From positions 62,001 through 126,000 of the forward strand of contig NZ_PDKC01000002.1 in NCBI RefSeq assembly GCF_004116495.1: a stretch of 64,000 nt of DNA, read 5' to 3'. Position numbers and translations under genes: made by a program. The DNA comes from Arcobacter sp. CECT 8985 (GTDB taxonomy: Bacteria > Campylobacterota > Campylobacteria > Campylobacterales > Arcobacteraceae). Below the pieces are notes generated by a model that was given only the letters and a program-made list of their open reading frames with translations, was not told the DNA's origin and made no database searches. Below, in pieces: positions 26,046 through 37,184 of this stretch. Position 1 is the first letter of the stretch; each line of letters opens with the position of its first letter.

Positions 26046-28154
26046 ATGGCTAGAAAAACACCACTTAATAAAGTTAGAAATATTGGTATTGCAGCGCATA
26101 TTGACGCAGGTAAAACAACTACTACAGAAAGAATTTTATTCTATACTGGTGTATCTCATAAAATTGGTGAGGTACATGATGGTGCTGCAACTATGGACTG
26201 GATGGAACAAGAGCAAGAAAGAGGTATTACAATTACTTCTGCTGCTACAACTTGTTTCTGGCCACATCCAAAAACAAATGACAAATTACAAATAAATATT
26301 ATTGACACTCCAGGTCACGTTGACTTTACAATTGAAGTTGAAAGATCTATGAGAGTTCTTGATGGTGCTGTAGCTGTATTTTGTTCAGTAGGTGGAGTTC
26401 AACCACAATCTGAAACTGTTTGGAGACAAGCAAATAAATATAAAGTACCAAGAATGATATTCGTTAATAAAATGGATAGAACTGGTGCAGATTTTTATAA
26501 TGTTGAAAACCAAGTTAAAGAAAGATTAAAAGCTAATCCTGTTCCAATTCAATTACCAATTGGTGCAGAAGAAGATTTTAAAGGTGTTGTTGACTTAGTT
26601 ACAATGAAAGCTATTGTATGGGATGATGATGCTGCAATGGGTTCTCATTATCATGTAGAAGAAATTCCAGCAGATATGATGGATAAAGCAGAAGAGTATA
26701 GAGAAAGAATGATCGAAGCTGCTGCTGAGTCTTCAGAAGAGTTAATGGAAAAATACTTTGAAGAAGGTGAATTATCAGAAGAAGAAATCGTTGCTGGATT
26801 AAAAGCTGGTTGTTTAGCTATGAATATAACTCCAATGACTTGTGGTACTGCATTTAAAAACAAAGGTGTTCAAACTTTACTTGACGCTGTTGCAATGTAT
26901 TTACCAGCTCCAACAGAAGTTGCAGATATTAGAGGTGAAACTCAAGATGGTGAATCTGTTATCGTTCCTTCAACTGATGAAGGTGAAGTAGCAGCATTAG
27001 CATTTAAAATTATGACTGACCCATTTGTTGGACAATTAACATTTGCTAGAGTTTATAGAGGACAATTAGAGTCTGGTACATATGTAATGAACTCTACTAA
27101 AATGAAAAAAGAAAGAGTAGGTAGACTACTTAAAATGCACTCTAACAATAGAGAAGAAGTATCTGAATTATATGCTGGTGAAATCGGTGCAGTTGTTGGT
27201 CTTAAATCAACAGTTACAGGTGATACATTAGCTTCTGAAAAAGATCCAGTTATCTTAGAAAGAATGGAATTCCCAGATCCAGTTATCTCTGTTGCAGTTG
27301 AGCCAAAAACAAAAGCTGACCAAGAAAAAATGGGTATTGCATTAGGTAAACTTGCTGAAGAAGATCCATCGTTTAGAGTTGCAACTGATGAAGAATCTGG
27401 ACAAACTATTATTTCAGGAATGGGTGAATTACACCTTGAAATTCTTGTAGATAGAATGAAAAGAGAATTTAAAGTTGAAGCTGAAGTTGGTGCTCCACAA
27501 GTTGCTTATAGAGAAACTATTAAAAATGGAATCAAAAATGAGTATAAATATGCTAAACAATCTGGTGGTAAAGGTCAATACGGTCACGTATATTTAGATA
27601 TTAAACCATTACCAGCTGATAGCGAAGATAACTTTGTATTCAAAAATGATATTAAAGGTGGGGTTGTACCAAAAGAGTATATTCCAGCAGTTCAAAAAGG
27701 TTGTGAAGAAGCAATGGCTGGTGGTATTCTTGCTGGTTACCCAATGGTTGATATTGAAGTTACATTATATGATGGTTCTTACCATGACGTTGATTCATCT
27801 GAAATGGCGTTTAAATTAGCTGCATCAATGGGATTTAAAGAAGCTTGTAGAAAGGCAGAAGCTCAAGCTGTTATTTTAGAACCAATGATGAAAGTTGAAA
27901 TCGAAACTCCTGAAGAGTATATGGGAGATGTAATCGGTGATTGTAACAAAAGAAGAGGACAAGTTCAATCTATGGATGATAGAGCTGGTGTTAAACTAGT
28001 TACTGCAATGATTCCATTATCTGAAATGTTTGGTTATTCAACTGACTTAAGATCTATGTCTCAAGGTAGAGCAACATACTCTATGCTTTTTGATTCATAT
28101 GCTGAAGTACCAAAAAATGTTTCTGATGAAATCATCAAAAAAAGAAACGGATAA
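26046..28154 (+). CDS. fusA: Translation elongation factor G
   Basis: A 702-residue EF-G GTPase: G1 [12 protein letters not shown], switch [11 protein letters not shown]4 NKMDR; domain [15 protein letters not shown] and the C-terminal [14 protein letters not shown] and SQGRATYSM segments. It drives ribosomal translocation. Last gene of this str operon; tuf does not follow, and a strong terminator does. Confidence 0.99.
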   Translation: MARKTPLNKVRNIGIAAHIDAGKTTTTERILFYTGVSHKIGEVHDGAATMDWMEQEQERGITITSAATTCFWPHPKTNDKLQINIIDTPGHVDFTIEVERSMRVLDGAVAVFCSVGGVQPQSETVWRQANKYKVPRMIFVNKMDRTGADFYNVENQVKERLKANPVPIQLPIGAEEDFKGVVDLVTMKAIVWDDDAAMGSHYHVEEIPADMMDKAEEYRERMIEAAAESSEELMEKYFEEGELSEEEIVAGLKAGCLAMNITPMTCGTAFKNKGVQTLLDAVAMYLPAPTEVADIRGETQDGESVIVPSTDEGEVAALAFKIMTDPFVGQLTFARVYRGQLESGTYVMNSTKMKKERVGRLLKMHSNNREEVSELYAGEIGAVVGLKSTVTGDTLASEKDPVILERMEFPDPVISVAVEPKTKADQEKMGIALGKLAEEDPSFRVATDEESGQTIISGMGELHLEILVDRMKREFKVEAEVGAPQVAYRETIKNGIKNEYKYAKQSGGKGQYGHVYLDIKPLPADSEDNFVFKNDIKGGVVPKEYIPAVQKGCEEAMAGGILAGYPMVDIEVTLYDGSYHDVDSSEMAFKLAASMGFKEACRKAEAQAVILEPMMKVEIETPEEYMGDVIGDCNKRRGQVQSMDDRAGVKLVTAMIPLSEMFGYSTDLRSMSQGRATYSMLFDSYAEVPKNVSDEIIKKRNG

Positions 28155-28192
28155 TTAAATAGTTTAATTTAAATTAATTATTTTAATTATTT

Positions 28193-28227
28193 AAAGGCTC
28201 AGTCTTAAAGATTGGGCCTTTTTTTTT
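28193..28227 (+). terminator. Terminator of the str operon
   Basis: AAAGGCTCAGTCTT (28193-28206), an AAA loop and the partner arm ending GGGCCTT (about 28210-28220) form a stem with a few G-U pairs, followed by an unbroken run of T to 28227. Confidence 0.9.
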
Positions 28228-28314
28228 GTAAAAATATTACAATTTGTTAATTTAAAGCATTTTTATTATCAAATTGGATAAAATAGTGTAAATTTTAATT
28301 ACTAAGGTTAAACT

Positions 28315-29178
28315 TTGCACAAGCCATCTAAAGAAAAAATAGAATCTATATCTAAAGTTGGGATTATACTACGACCATCAACACCAGAAATTAAAGATAA
28401 ATATTTAAATATTAAAAAGTGTTTTGAAAAACATAATATAGAAGTCTTTATAGAAAAAAGTAGTGCTTCTATGATTGGAGAAAATGGTACTGATTTAGAT
28501 ATTCTTTGTGATAGTGTTGATTTCTTCGCATCATTAGGGGGAGATGGTACTTTAATCTCTGTTGTTAGAAGAACATTTAAATCAAATAAACCTGTACTTG
28601 GAATAAACCTAGGTAATTTAGGATTTTTAACTGATATAAAAGTTAGTGATTTAGATGGAGTTTTAACTAATATAGAAAACAATAATTATAGAATTGATAG
28701 TAGAATGATTATTAAAGCAAGTACAAACTTAAGAACTTTTTTTGCTTTTAATGATATCGTTATCTCAAGAAAATCACTATCTTCAATGATAAAAATTGAT
28801 GCAAAAATTGATGGTAAACCATTTAATTCATATTTTGGTGATGGTGTAATTATTTCAACACCAAATGGCTCTACTGCATATAATTTATCTGTTGGAGGTC
28901 CATTAGTATATCCTTTGACAGATGTATTTATAGTAACACCAGTAGCTCCTCATAGCCTTACACAAAGACCTTTAGTTTTACCTGCAGATTTTGAAATAGA
29001 GTTCACTGTAAGTGATAATCAAGGTGCAGTTGTAATTGTTGATGGGCAAGATATATATGAAGTAGAACATAATCAATCAGTAAAAATTCAAATTGCCTCT
29101 AAAAAAGGTAAATTGATACATAGAAAAGAAAGAAATTATTTTGAAGTTTTAAATGAAAAATTACGATGGGGAAATTAA
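28315..29178 (+). CDS. nadK: NAD kinase
   Basis: A 287-residue ATP-NAD kinase that makes NADP. The GGDGT motif is in FASLGGDGTLISVVRR (about residues 73-88), and the substrate-binding GDGVIISTPNGSTAYNLS and GGPLVYP stretches follow. Start is TTG 28315, with AAGG at 28304-28307 at good distance; no in-frame ATG lies closer to the conserved N-terminus. The recN gene follows by six bases. Confidence 0.95.
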   Translation: MHKPSKEKIESISKVGIILRPSTPEIKDKYLNIKKCFEKHNIEVFIEKSSASMIGENGTDLDILCDSVDFFASLGGDGTLISVVRRTFKSNKPVLGINLGNLGFLTDIKVSDLDGVLTNIENNNYRIDSRMIIKASTNLRTFFAFNDIVISRKSLSSMIKIDAKIDGKPFNSYFGDGVIISTPNGSTAYNLSVGGPLVYPLTDVFIVTPVAPHSLTQRPLVLPADFEIEFTVSDNQGAVVIVDGQDIYEVEHNQSVKIQIASKKGKLIHRKERNYFEVLNEKLRWGN

Positions 29179-29184
29179 TTTACT

Positions 29185-30711
29185 ATGATAAATAGAATTT
29201 ATATAAAAGATTTTTTATCTTTTGATGAAGTTGATTTAGAGTTTGATAAGGGATTAGTTGTTTTTACTGGGCCTAGTGGTGCAGGTAAATCAATCTTAAT
29301 GGAGTCTATATTATCTTTATTTGCTATTAAAGAAGCAAAAGCAAAACTTGCAGAAGTTGTACTTAATAGTTCAATTGAAGATGAAGACTTTGATATAAAA
29401 AAAGATGATGAAATAGTAATAAAAGAGATAAAAAAAGATAAAACAAGATATCTTTTAAATAATCAAACAATTTCAAAAAAAAGGCTATTAAACTTTTCAT
29501 CTTTAGTAATTAAACATTTAAGTTTGAAAGATAAAAGTGATTTTGAAAGTGAAAAACTTATTGATTCACTTGATTTATTATGTTCAAAAAATAATAAGTC
29601 ATTTAATTCATTAAAAGAAAGTTTTGAAAAAGAATTCAAAAATTTATCTTTACTTAAAAAAGAACTAAAAAAATTAAATGATGATGAACAAAAAGTTGAA
29701 GAATTAAAAGAATTCGCAAAATTTGAAATAGATAAAATTGAGTCTATTGATCCCAAACTTGAAGAGTATGATGAATTAATAGAAATTAAAAGAAAACTAT
29801 CAAAAAAAGATAAGATAGAAGATGCTCTTAAAAGTTTAGAGCCAATTTTTGACAATTCACATTTAGTATCTAATGCCTTAGAATTATTAGAAGTAGATAG
29901 TTCTTTTTTTGATGATGCAATAAATGAATTAAATAATCATTTTGAAAAGTTCAATGACTCTTTATATGAACTTGAAGAGTTAGATATAGAAAATGTATTA
30001 AATAGAATAGAAAAATTATCTTCACTACAAAAAAGATTTGGTTCAATTAAACAAGCATTAGAATATAAAGAAGATAAAAAAAATGAGCTAGAAAAATATG
30101 AAAATATCAGTTTTGAAAAAAGTAAATTAGAAAATGATATTAAAACTATGGAAAATATAGTAAATGAATTAGCTCAAAAAATTAGTGATAATAGAAAAAA
30201 ATCAATAATAACTTTAGAAAAGAGAATAAATCATTATTTAAAATTTCTTTATTTATCAAATGCAAAGATTTTAATACAGAAAAAAGCTTTGGACTTTGCA
30301 GGTTTTGATGAAGTAACTTTTGAATTAAATGGAGTTGATTTAGACACTATTAGTAGTGGTGAATTTAATAGATTAAGACTTGCTTTACTTACTTCAATAA
30401 GTGAATTTCAAATTGTTGAAAATGGAGTACTATTTTTAGATGAAATTGATGCAAATTTAAGTGGTAAAGAGAGTTCTGCTATTGCAACTGTATTGACTGA
30501 ATTATCAAAATCATATCAAATTTTTGCAATATCACATCAACCGCAACTTACTTCTACTGCAAATCAACACTTTTTAGTTGATAAAAAAGCTGGAAAGTCT
30601 ACAGTTAGACTTTTAAATAAAGAACAAAGAGTAAATGAAATATCAAGAATGATAAGTGGTGAGAATATTACAAATGAAGCTTTAGAATTTGCTAAAAATC
30701 TTTTAAAATAA
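29185..30711 (+). CDS. recN: DNA repair protein RecN
   Basis: An SMC-like ATPase of 508 residues, somewhat shorter than E. coli RecN (553). Walker A GPSGAGKS lies near residues 30-37. Two coiled-coil arms rich in Lys, Glu and Leu occupy about 130-350. The ABC signature is SSGEFNRLRLAL and Walker B LFLDEIDANLSGKE, followed by AISHQPQLTS. It acts in double-strand break repair. Cotranscribed with nadK, as is common in this phylum. Confidence 0.92.
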   Translation: MINRIYIKDFLSFDEVDLEFDKGLVVFTGPSGAGKSILMESILSLFAIKEAKAKLAEVVLNSSIEDEDFDIKKDDEIVIKEIKKDKTRYLLNNQTISKKRLLNFSSLVIKHLSLKDKSDFESEKLIDSLDLLCSKNNKSFNSLKESFEKEFKNLSLLKKELKKLNDDEQKVEELKEFAKFEIDKIESIDPKLEEYDELIEIKRKLSKKDKIEDALKSLEPIFDNSHLVSNALELLEVDSSFFDDAINELNNHFEKFNDSLYELEELDIENVLNRIEKLSSLQKRFGSIKQALEYKEDKKNELEKYENISFEKSKLENDIKTMENIVNELAQKISDNRKKSIITLEKRINHYLKFLYLSNAKILIQKKALDFAGFDEVTFELNGVDLDTISSGEFNRLRLALLTSISEFQIVENGVLFLDEIDANLSGKESSAIATVLTELSKSYQIFAISHQPQLTSTANQHFLVDKKAGKSTVRLLNKEQRVNEISRMISGENITNEALEFAKNLLK

Positions 30712-30720
30712 TTAAATTAT

Positions 30721-30743
30721 GTAAAGCTATTTTATAGCTTTAC
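30721..30743. terminator. Bidirectional hairpin between recN and the ankyrin gene
   Basis: GTAAAGCTA (30721-30729) and TAGCTTTAC (30735-30743) form a perfect 9-bp stem with a five-base loop that contains part of the ankyrin-gene stop codon (30732-30734). Position between two convergent genes supports a shared terminator. Confidence 0.65.
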
Positions 30744-32624
30744 ACTAAACTCTTTTACCATGTTTTCAACTAAAGTTTTCATTTTTAAGTGATCTGCAGG
30801 ATTTCTTGTATTTTCAAGAAGTGGTCTTAGATTTTTATGGAATTTTTTCAAAAAGTTAAAAATATAATGTGTTTTTCTATATGGGTTATTTACATAAGAA
30901 CCAGAATCAATTAATTCAACTACAAGTTCATTGTATCCCAAAAATGCTGCATAATTAATTGGTAGTACACCAAATTTATCTGGCTTATTTATTAATTTTT
31001 TGTTATATGAATATAAAAGTCTAAATACTTTCACTTTATTTTGCCACATAGCATTATGAACCATATTTCTACCTTTATTATCAACTGCATTTATATCTGC
31101 ACCTGCATTAATAAGAACTTTTATTGTTTGAATATCATTATCTAAAATTGCTTTATGAAGGGTAATTCCTCCAAAGTCATCTCTAGAGTTTACATCTGCA
31201 CCTAGACTAATTATATTTCTTAGCATAAGTAAGTAATGTTGTTGGTCAGCTACTCTTCTAAAAGATATATTTTTTGACATATAGTGATAAATAATATTAT
31301 AGCCGTCTTTATTTTTTTGATTTATATCTGCGCCATATTTAACAAGCATTTTTACTAAGTCAATATTTCCATGCTCAACTGCATCAAAGAAATATGGATT
31401 TCCTTCTGAATTTAGCATAGTAAGATTTACTTCACCATTTAATAAAATTTCTTCAAGTACAGATTTATAATTTTCATTTTCATTTATAAACTGTCTTGCT
31501 TTCATTTTTAGTTTTTTCTTGTTTCTTAAATGAAGTTCTATTTCGATTAATTTCTCAATTATTGTTTTACCATTTTCATCACTTATATTTGGTCTTGCTC
31601 CATAATCAAGTAATAAAGATACTAAATCAATATTTGATTTACCTTTTATTGCAGCAAAAGCTAAAGCAGTCTCATTTTTATCATTTATATAATTGGGATC
31701 AACATCATAATCTAATAGTGTTTCAACTACTTTTATATGATTATTTTTTGTTGCTAGCATTAAAGCATTATCACCATTTTTATTACATAAATTATAATCT
31801 ACATTTTCATCTATAAGCCAAGGTATCATACCTATTAAGTTTTTTACTTTTTCTTTTTCTGTTGGAGGTGTAGAAATGATTTCTTGGATTAATTCCATTA
31901 AAACAGTATTACCTTCATAATCTATGTGATTGATATCTGCGCCTTTTTCCAAAGCATATGTAAAAGAATCAATATTTGAAGCACCATTTTTTACTAAATA
32001 AAATAGTGGAGTTTTACCTTTATTATCTTCTGTATTTAGATCAATTGATTCTGCTAAAAATTTTATAATATCTGTATTAAGGTATGTATTTGGATAAAAA
32101 AGAATCTTTTTATTTAAATCATTCCCTTGAAGTTTAATTACATCTTTTACTAAATCGATATTTTGACTATCAATAGCATCAAAAATAATTGTATGACCAT
32201 TATCATCAATGTTATCAAGATTTTTAGTAGTAGATTTTAAAAGAACATAAGAATCTTTTTTGTTGTTCTTTAATGCTTCTTGAATAGCTGTTCTACCTTG
32301 TGCGTTTACAATATTTGGGTCTGCTTTTAATTGAAGTAAAGTTCTAACTGATTGTGTACAGCCAAGTTTTGCTGCATAAATTAATGGTGTATTTTTATCA
32401 CTATCTAATGCATTAATATCAACTTTTTTAGATATTAACCATTTAATAGATTCAATCAAATTTGCTTCTGCAACTATATGCAAATAAGATCTATTTTTTT
32501 CATCTTTATAATTTATATCAACATCTTTTAGCATAGCATCAGCTTTAGTGTCATTAAATGTTGAACTTTTTAATGCTTCAAGTAAGTCTTCTCTAGTATA
32601 TTTTTTGAAAAGTCTATTTAACAT
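30732..32624 (-). CDS. Ankyrin-repeat protein
   Basis: A 630-residue protein made almost entirely of ankyrin repeats, roughly 14-16 by eye. Clear units include NTPLIYAAKLGCTQSVRTLL, KGKTPLFYLVKNGASNI, NGDNALMLATKNNHIKVVETLL, NETALAFAAIKG and GGITLHKAILDNDIQTIKVL. There is no signal peptide or membrane span, so a cytoplasmic scaffold or protein-interaction role is expected; the partner is unknown. The last 40 residues (after the repeats) are helical. It stands alone, convergent with recN. Confidence 0.9.
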   Translation of the reverse strand: MLNRLFKKYTREDLLEALKSSTFNDTKADAMLKDVDINYKDEKNRSYLHIVAEANLIESIKWLISKKVDINALDSDKNTPLIYAAKLGCTQSVRTLLQLKADPNIVNAQGRTAIQEALKNNKKDSYVLLKSTTKNLDNIDDNGHTIIFDAIDSQNIDLVKDVIKLQGNDLNKKILFYPNTYLNTDIIKFLAESIDLNTEDNKGKTPLFYLVKNGASNIDSFTYALEKGADINHIDYEGNTVLMELIQEIISTPPTEKEKVKNLIGMIPWLIDENVDYNLCNKNGDNALMLATKNNHIKVVETLLDYDVDPNYINDKNETALAFAAIKGKSNIDLVSLLLDYGARPNISDENGKTIIEKLIEIELHLRNKKKLKMKARQFINENENYKSVLEEILLNGEVNLTMLNSEGNPYFFDAVEHGNIDLVKMLVKYGADINQKNKDGYNIIYHYMSKNISFRRVADQQHYLLMLRNIISLGADVNSRDDFGGITLHKAILDNDIQTIKVLINAGADINAVDNKGRNMVHNAMWQNKVKVFRLLYSYNKKLINKPDKFGVLPINYAAFLGYNELVVELIDSGSYVNNPYRKTHYIFNFLKKFHKNLRPLLENTRNPADHLKMKTLVENMVKEFSVKL

Positions 32625-32804
32625 ATATCGTACCTAATTATTAATTGTTTTATAATAGCATATTTATAATTTTCATTGAATTAAAATAAAAAAATAATTT
32701 TTGTAAGCATTATAATTTTATTCAATATATTAAAAAATAAATTAATTTTAAATGAAACAAAAATAAACAAAATAAACTTTTTAAAAGAAATGACACTCAT
32801 AAAG

Positions 32805-32834
32805 TTGACTTTTTACTATTCTTAAAGATAGAAT
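32805..32834 (+). promoter_or_regulatory. Sigma-70 promoter of the chemoreceptor gene
   Basis: TTGACT (32805-32810) and TAGAAT (32829-32834) are separated by 18 bases, 27 bases before ATG 32861, which is preceded by AAAGGAGA. A -35 hexamer this good is unusual in this AT-rich DNA. The rest of 32625-32804 is AT-rich, with no gene. Confidence 0.5.
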
Positions 32835-32860
32835 AATCAATTATATAAAGGAGAATAGGT

Positions 32861-35761
32861 ATGTTGGCTAGATTATCTATAAAAGTTAAACTTTTAATTT
32901 TATCATTTTTTACTATTTTTATTATTGCAGTGGTTGTTTCAACTGAATCAATTGTTTCAATAAATAAATTCTCTAATAAGAGTGTAGAAAATTATAAAAA
33001 TGAAGCATATTCAAAAAAAGAAGCTGAACTAAAAAACTATGTTTCTTTAGCGATTAAAACAGTGAAATCTTATCATGAGAGAACATCAAAAGATAAGATT
33101 AAAGATGAAGTGCAAGATTATTTATTAGAACAATCAAATTTTATTTTTTCAATTATTAATGGAGAGTATAATAGATTAAAAAATAAAATGTCAAAAAGTG
33201 AGCTAAAAGCACACATAAAAAATCTAGTAAAAGATACAAGATATGGTAAAAATGGTTATTTTTGGATTAATGATACAAATGCAGTTATTGTTATGCATCC
33301 TTTAAAACCACAAATAGATGGGAAAGATTTATCTAATTTTCAAGATAAAAATGGAAAAAAGATATTTTCTGTTTTTGCTAAAATTGCAAAACAAAAAGGT
33401 GCTGGATATGTAGATTATGTTTGGCCAAAACCTGGCTTTAATAAACCACAAGATAAAGTCTCTTATATTAAGTTATTTAAGCCTTTTAATTGGGTTATTG
33501 GTACAGGTGCTTATGTTTCAGATGTAACTGAAAAAATACAAAAAGAAGCACTTACTGCTATTTCAAAAATGAGATATGGTAAAAATGGCTATTTTTTTAT
33601 TAATGATTCTCATCCAAAGATGATAATGCATCCTTTTAAACCACAGTTAAATGGTAAAGATTTATCAAATATAAAAGATAAAAATAATATGTATTTGTTT
33701 AAAGAAATATCAAAAGTTGCAAATAAGAATAGTGAAGGTGGATTAGTTAAGTATTTATGGCCAAAACCTGGAGTTGATAAGCCACAAGAGAAATTTTCAT
33801 ATGTTCAAAAATTTGGTCCATGGGATTGGATTATTGGAACAGGTGCATATGTAAATGATATACAAAATGAAATTATTACTATGCAAAATCATACAGAACA
33901 AGAGATAAAGGAGATTATTAGAAATATCTTAATTTATTCATTGATTTCAATAGTGTTAATTTATATACTATATTCTTTTTTGATAAAAAGAACAATAATA
34001 AAACCACTTGATAATTTAGATAATGCAATAAATGAATTATCTTCTGATTCAACTAGTAAAACTATTAAAAAAGATTCTGATGATGAAATTGGAAAAGTAG
34101 TTGATAGTTTTAATGGGTATATTAATAAATTAAATGAAGATGCAAAACAAGATGAAAAAGTTATTGAAGAGGTTGAAGATGTAATTCAAAAAGTTAATAA
34201 TGGATTTTATGTTTATAAAGTTCATAGTCAATCATCTAATTCATCAATTTCAAAACTTAGAGAGTCTATCAATTCAATGATTGATAAAACAAATGAGAAG
34301 CTAGAAGAGATAAATAATATTCTTGTGGAGTATGGTAATTCCAATTTTGATTATAAATTGGATAACAATAAAAAACATAATGCAAATGGTATTGTGGGAT
34401 CAATTTCAACAAGTACTGCATTTATAGGAAATACTGTTTCAGAGTTTTTAGCAATGATTACTACTAGTGGAAGAAAGTTAAATTCTGATACTAAGATTTT
34501 ATCAACAGAAGTTGAGAAATTGGCTAAATCAGCAAATGAGCAAGCTGCTAGCTTAGAAGAAACAGCTGCTGCAGTTGAACAAATTACTTCAATTATAAAA
34601 TCTAGTACATCAAAAGTAAATGAGATGTCAGTTTTAGCAAATGATTTAAATATATCATCAACAACTGGTAAAAACTTAGCTTCACAAACTACACAAGCAA
34701 TGGACGATATTGATGCTAAAGTATCTGCTATTAATGAAGCAATAACAGTAATTGATCAAATAGCATTCCAAACAAATATTTTATCTTTAAATGCAGCAGT
34801 TGAAGCTGCAACTGCAGGTGAAGCTGGCAAAGGATTTGCTGTAGTTGCGCAAGAAGTAAGAAATCTAGCAAGTAGAAGTGCCCAAGCTGCAAAAGAGATT
34901 AAGCAATTAGTTGAAACAGCAGCTTCAAAAGCAAATGAAGGAAAAGTTATATCAAATAATATGATTAGTGGATATACAGAATTAAATGAAAAAATTGATC
35001 AAACAATTAAACTTATTGATGATGTCACAACAGGAAGTAAAGAACAAGAAGATGGAATTATTCAAATTAATGATACTATAAATACATTAGATAGAGCTAC
35101 ACAAGTTAATGCAAATTCTGCAAGTCAAATTAGTAATTTATCAAGTGGAGTAACAAAACTTTCAGAAGATTTAAATGCAATTGCACAAAGAGCAAATTTT
35201 AATAAAGAAAAAGAAAAACAAATTTGTGATATAGATTTGGTATTTAAAATATCAAAAATAAAAAATGATCATATATCTTTTAAAGATATGAATTTTGCAA
35301 AAGTAGGGCAAAAAGATGTTAAATCTTGGAGTGTTACAAAATGTACTGAGTGTGATTTTGGTAAATGGATTGTAAGTGAAGAGTCAAAAGGTAGTATTTT
35401 TACAAAAACTGCTAATTGGACTAAAATAAAAGAGTATCACTCTTTAGTTCACAAAAAAGTACAAGAATATATTGATGAAAATGCACAAAAAGCTGAAAAT
35501 AAACTACTTGCTGCTATTTCAAAAGAAGTTGATGATTGTACAACAAAACTTTTTGAGTGTTTAGACATTGTTAAATTTGAATATTGTACATCAAGTGAAA
35601 ATTTAAAAAAAGATGATATTTCTAAAGAAAAAACAAAAAATTTAGAAGCTTCTAATAAGAAAATAAATTCTGATACAACTAATATGCAAAAAACAAAGTC
35701 TGAAGATAAAACAACTTTTGTTTCAAATTCAAATAATGATGATGAGTGGGAAAGCTTTTAA
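32861..35761 (+). CDS. Methyl-accepting chemotaxis protein with tandem Cache_2 domains and a CZB domain
   Basis: A 966-residue receptor. Order: TM1 (about 11-31), two similar Cache_2-type periplasmic modules, each with RYGKNGYF(W/F)IND, MHPxKPQxxGKDLSN, WPKPG and WxIGTGAYVxD, TM2 (about 356-378), HAMP, the methylation and signalling helices with the hairpin tip DQIAFQTNILSLNAAVEAAT at about 632-651, and a C-terminal zinc-binding CZB domain (about 790-905) with CTECDFGKW and a downstream HSLVH. CZB domains sense zinc or hypochlorite-type oxidants in other bacteria. The last 60 residues are a Lys/Ser-rich tail ending WESF, similar in kind to the CheR-tethering pentapeptide of other receptors but not identical. 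Confidence 0.92.
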   Translation: MLARLSIKVKLLILSFFTIFIIAVVVSTESIVSINKFSNKSVENYKNEAYSKKEAELKNYVSLAIKTVKSYHERTSKDKIKDEVQDYLLEQSNFIFSIINGEYNRLKNKMSKSELKAHIKNLVKDTRYGKNGYFWINDTNAVIVMHPLKPQIDGKDLSNFQDKNGKKIFSVFAKIAKQKGAGYVDYVWPKPGFNKPQDKVSYIKLFKPFNWVIGTGAYVSDVTEKIQKEALTAISKMRYGKNGYFFINDSHPKMIMHPFKPQLNGKDLSNIKDKNNMYLFKEISKVANKNSEGGLVKYLWPKPGVDKPQEKFSYVQKFGPWDWIIGTGAYVNDIQNEIITMQNHTEQEIKEIIRNILIYSLISIVLIYILYSFLIKRTIIKPLDNLDNAINELSSDSTSKTIKKDSDDEIGKVVDSFNGYINKLNEDAKQDEKVIEEVEDVIQKVNNGFYVYKVHSQSSNSSISKLRESINSMIDKTNEKLEEINNILVEYGNSNFDYKLDNNKKHNANGIVGSISTSTAFIGNTVSEFLAMITTSGRKLNSDTKILSTEVEKLAKSANEQAASLEETAAAVEQITSIIKSSTSKVNEMSVLANDLNISSTTGKNLASQTTQAMDDIDAKVSAINEAITVIDQIAFQTNILSLNAAVEAATAGEAGKGFAVVAQEVRNLASRSAQAAKEIKQLVETAASKANEGKVISNNMISGYTELNEKIDQTIKLIDDVTTGSKEQEDGIIQINDTINTLDRATQVNANSASQISNLSSGVTKLSEDLNAIAQRANFNKEKEKQICDIDLVFKISKIKNDHISFKDMNFAKVGQKDVKSWSVTKCTECDFGKWIVSEESKGSIFTKTANWTKIKEYHSLVHKKVQEYIDENAQKAENKLLAAISKEVDDCTTKLFECLDIVKFEYCTSSENLKKDDISKEKTKNLEASNKKINSDTTNMQKTKSEDKTTFVSNSNNDDEWESF

Positions 35762-35846
35762 TAGCTTTCTTACTTTTGATAACTTTCTTTTTATTTATAT
35801 AAAACTTTTAACTTTTTACTAAAATCTTTTTTATAAAAACTTTTGA

Positions 35847-35852
35847 TATAAT
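35847..35852 (+). promoter_or_regulatory. -10 element of the U32 peptidase operon
   Basis: TATAAT at 35847-35852 is preceded by T-rich sequence. It overlaps an in-frame TTG (35852), which argues that the real start of the following gene is ATG 35891. Confidence 0.5.
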
Positions 35853-35890
35853 TGCGAAAAATATATGTGCTAGGTGCACAAGGGATTAAT

Positions 35891-37183
35891 ATGATTAAAA
35901 AAGATATAGAGTTACTATCACCAGCAGGAAATTTGGAAAAACTTAAAATTGCAATTGCATATGGTGCTGATGCAGTTTATGCTGGAGTTAGTCATTTTAG
36001 CTTAAGAATTAGAGCTGGAAAAGAATTCACTTTTGAAACCTTTAAAGAAGGAATTGATTATGCTCATGCAAGAGGTAAAAAAGTATATGCAACTATAAAC
36101 GGCTTCCCTTTTAATTCTCAAATTGAATTATTAAAAAAACATATTATAAAAATGGCAGAATTAAAACCAGATGCTTTAATAGTTGCTGCTCCTGGTGTTG
36201 TAAGACTATGTAGAGAATTAGCTCCGCAAATACCAATTCATTTATCTACTCAAGCTAATGTATTAAATTATCTAGATGCACAAGTTTTTTGGGACATGGG
36301 TGTAAAAAGAATTATAGCAGCGCGTGAGATATCTTTAAAAGATGTAAAAGAGATTAAAAAACATCTTCCTGATATGGAAATTGAAATTTTTGTACATGGG
36401 TCAATGTGTTTTGCTTATAGTGGAAGATGTTTAGTAAGTGCTGTTCAAATGGGAAGAGTTCCAAATAGAGGAAGTTGTGCAAATGATTGTAGATTTGATT
36501 ATACACTTTATGCAGCAAATGAAGATCATAGCACATTATTTAGACTAGAAGAAGAGCCAGGTGTTGGTACTTATATTTTTAATTCTAAAGATATGAATTT
36601 AGCTTCTCATATGCAAGAAATTCTTGAATCAGGTGCAGTAGATTCAGTAAAAATTGAAGGAAGAACAAAGTCTCCTTATTATGCAGCAGTTACAACTTAT
36701 GCTTATAGAGAAGCTATTAATGATTATTATGATAATAAATTTGATGCAGATAAATACCAAAAAGAACTTCATACTACAAAAAATAGAGGTTTCACTGATG
36801 CTTATTTAGTGCATAAACCATTTGACAAAAATGATACACAAAATCATAAATATGCATTAAGTAAAGGTAGTTATGAAGTAAGTGGACTTGTAACAGAAGA
36901 TGAAGATCATTTTTATTGTAAATATAAAACATATCCAGGTGATGAAATAGAAATATTTACTCCAATTGGTGTACAAATTCAAGAATGTGATAATGAAATA
37001 GGTAAAATTTATAAAAAAGATGATGGTAAATATTATGTTCAGTTTAAAAAGATTTTAACAGATACAAACAAAGAGTTAGAATCAGTTCATAGTGGAAATA
37101 CAAATAAGATTCAATTGCCATCAAAATTACCTTATTTAACTATGCTACGTGTTAAAAATGAAGAGGAAAGTATAAGTAACTAA
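35891..37183 (+). CDS. Peptidase U32 family protein (TrhP/YegQ-like)
   Basis: A 430-residue U32 family protein. The signature EIFVHGSMCFAYSGRC is followed by MGRVPNRGSCANDCR with its conserved cysteines, and DSVKIEGRTKSPYY lies further on. Members close to E. coli YegQ (TrhP) are needed for tRNA U34 hydroxylation; others were called collagenases. Function here is assigned to the family only. ATG 35891 is used because AAGGGAT lies just before it and the upstream TTG 35852 falls on a -10 box. The next gene starts one base after the stop codon. Confidence 0.87.
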   Translation: MIKKDIELLSPAGNLEKLKIAIAYGADAVYAGVSHFSLRIRAGKEFTFETFKEGIDYAHARGKKVYATINGFPFNSQIELLKKHIIKMAELKPDALIVAAPGVVRLCRELAPQIPIHLSTQANVLNYLDAQVFWDMGVKRIIAAREISLKDVKEIKKHLPDMEIEIFVHGSMCFAYSGRCLVSAVQMGRVPNRGSCANDCRFDYTLYAANEDHSTLFRLEEEPGVGTYIFNSKDMNLASHMQEILESGAVDSVKIEGRTKSPYYAAVTTYAYREAINDYYDNKFDADKYQKELHTTKNRGFTDAYLVHKPFDKNDTQNHKYALSKGSYEVSGLVTEDEDHFYCKYKTYPGDEIEIFTPIGVQIQECDNEIGKIYKKDDGKYYVQFKKILTDTNKELESVHSGNTNKIQLPSKLPYLTMLRVKNEEESISN

Positions 37184-37184
37184 A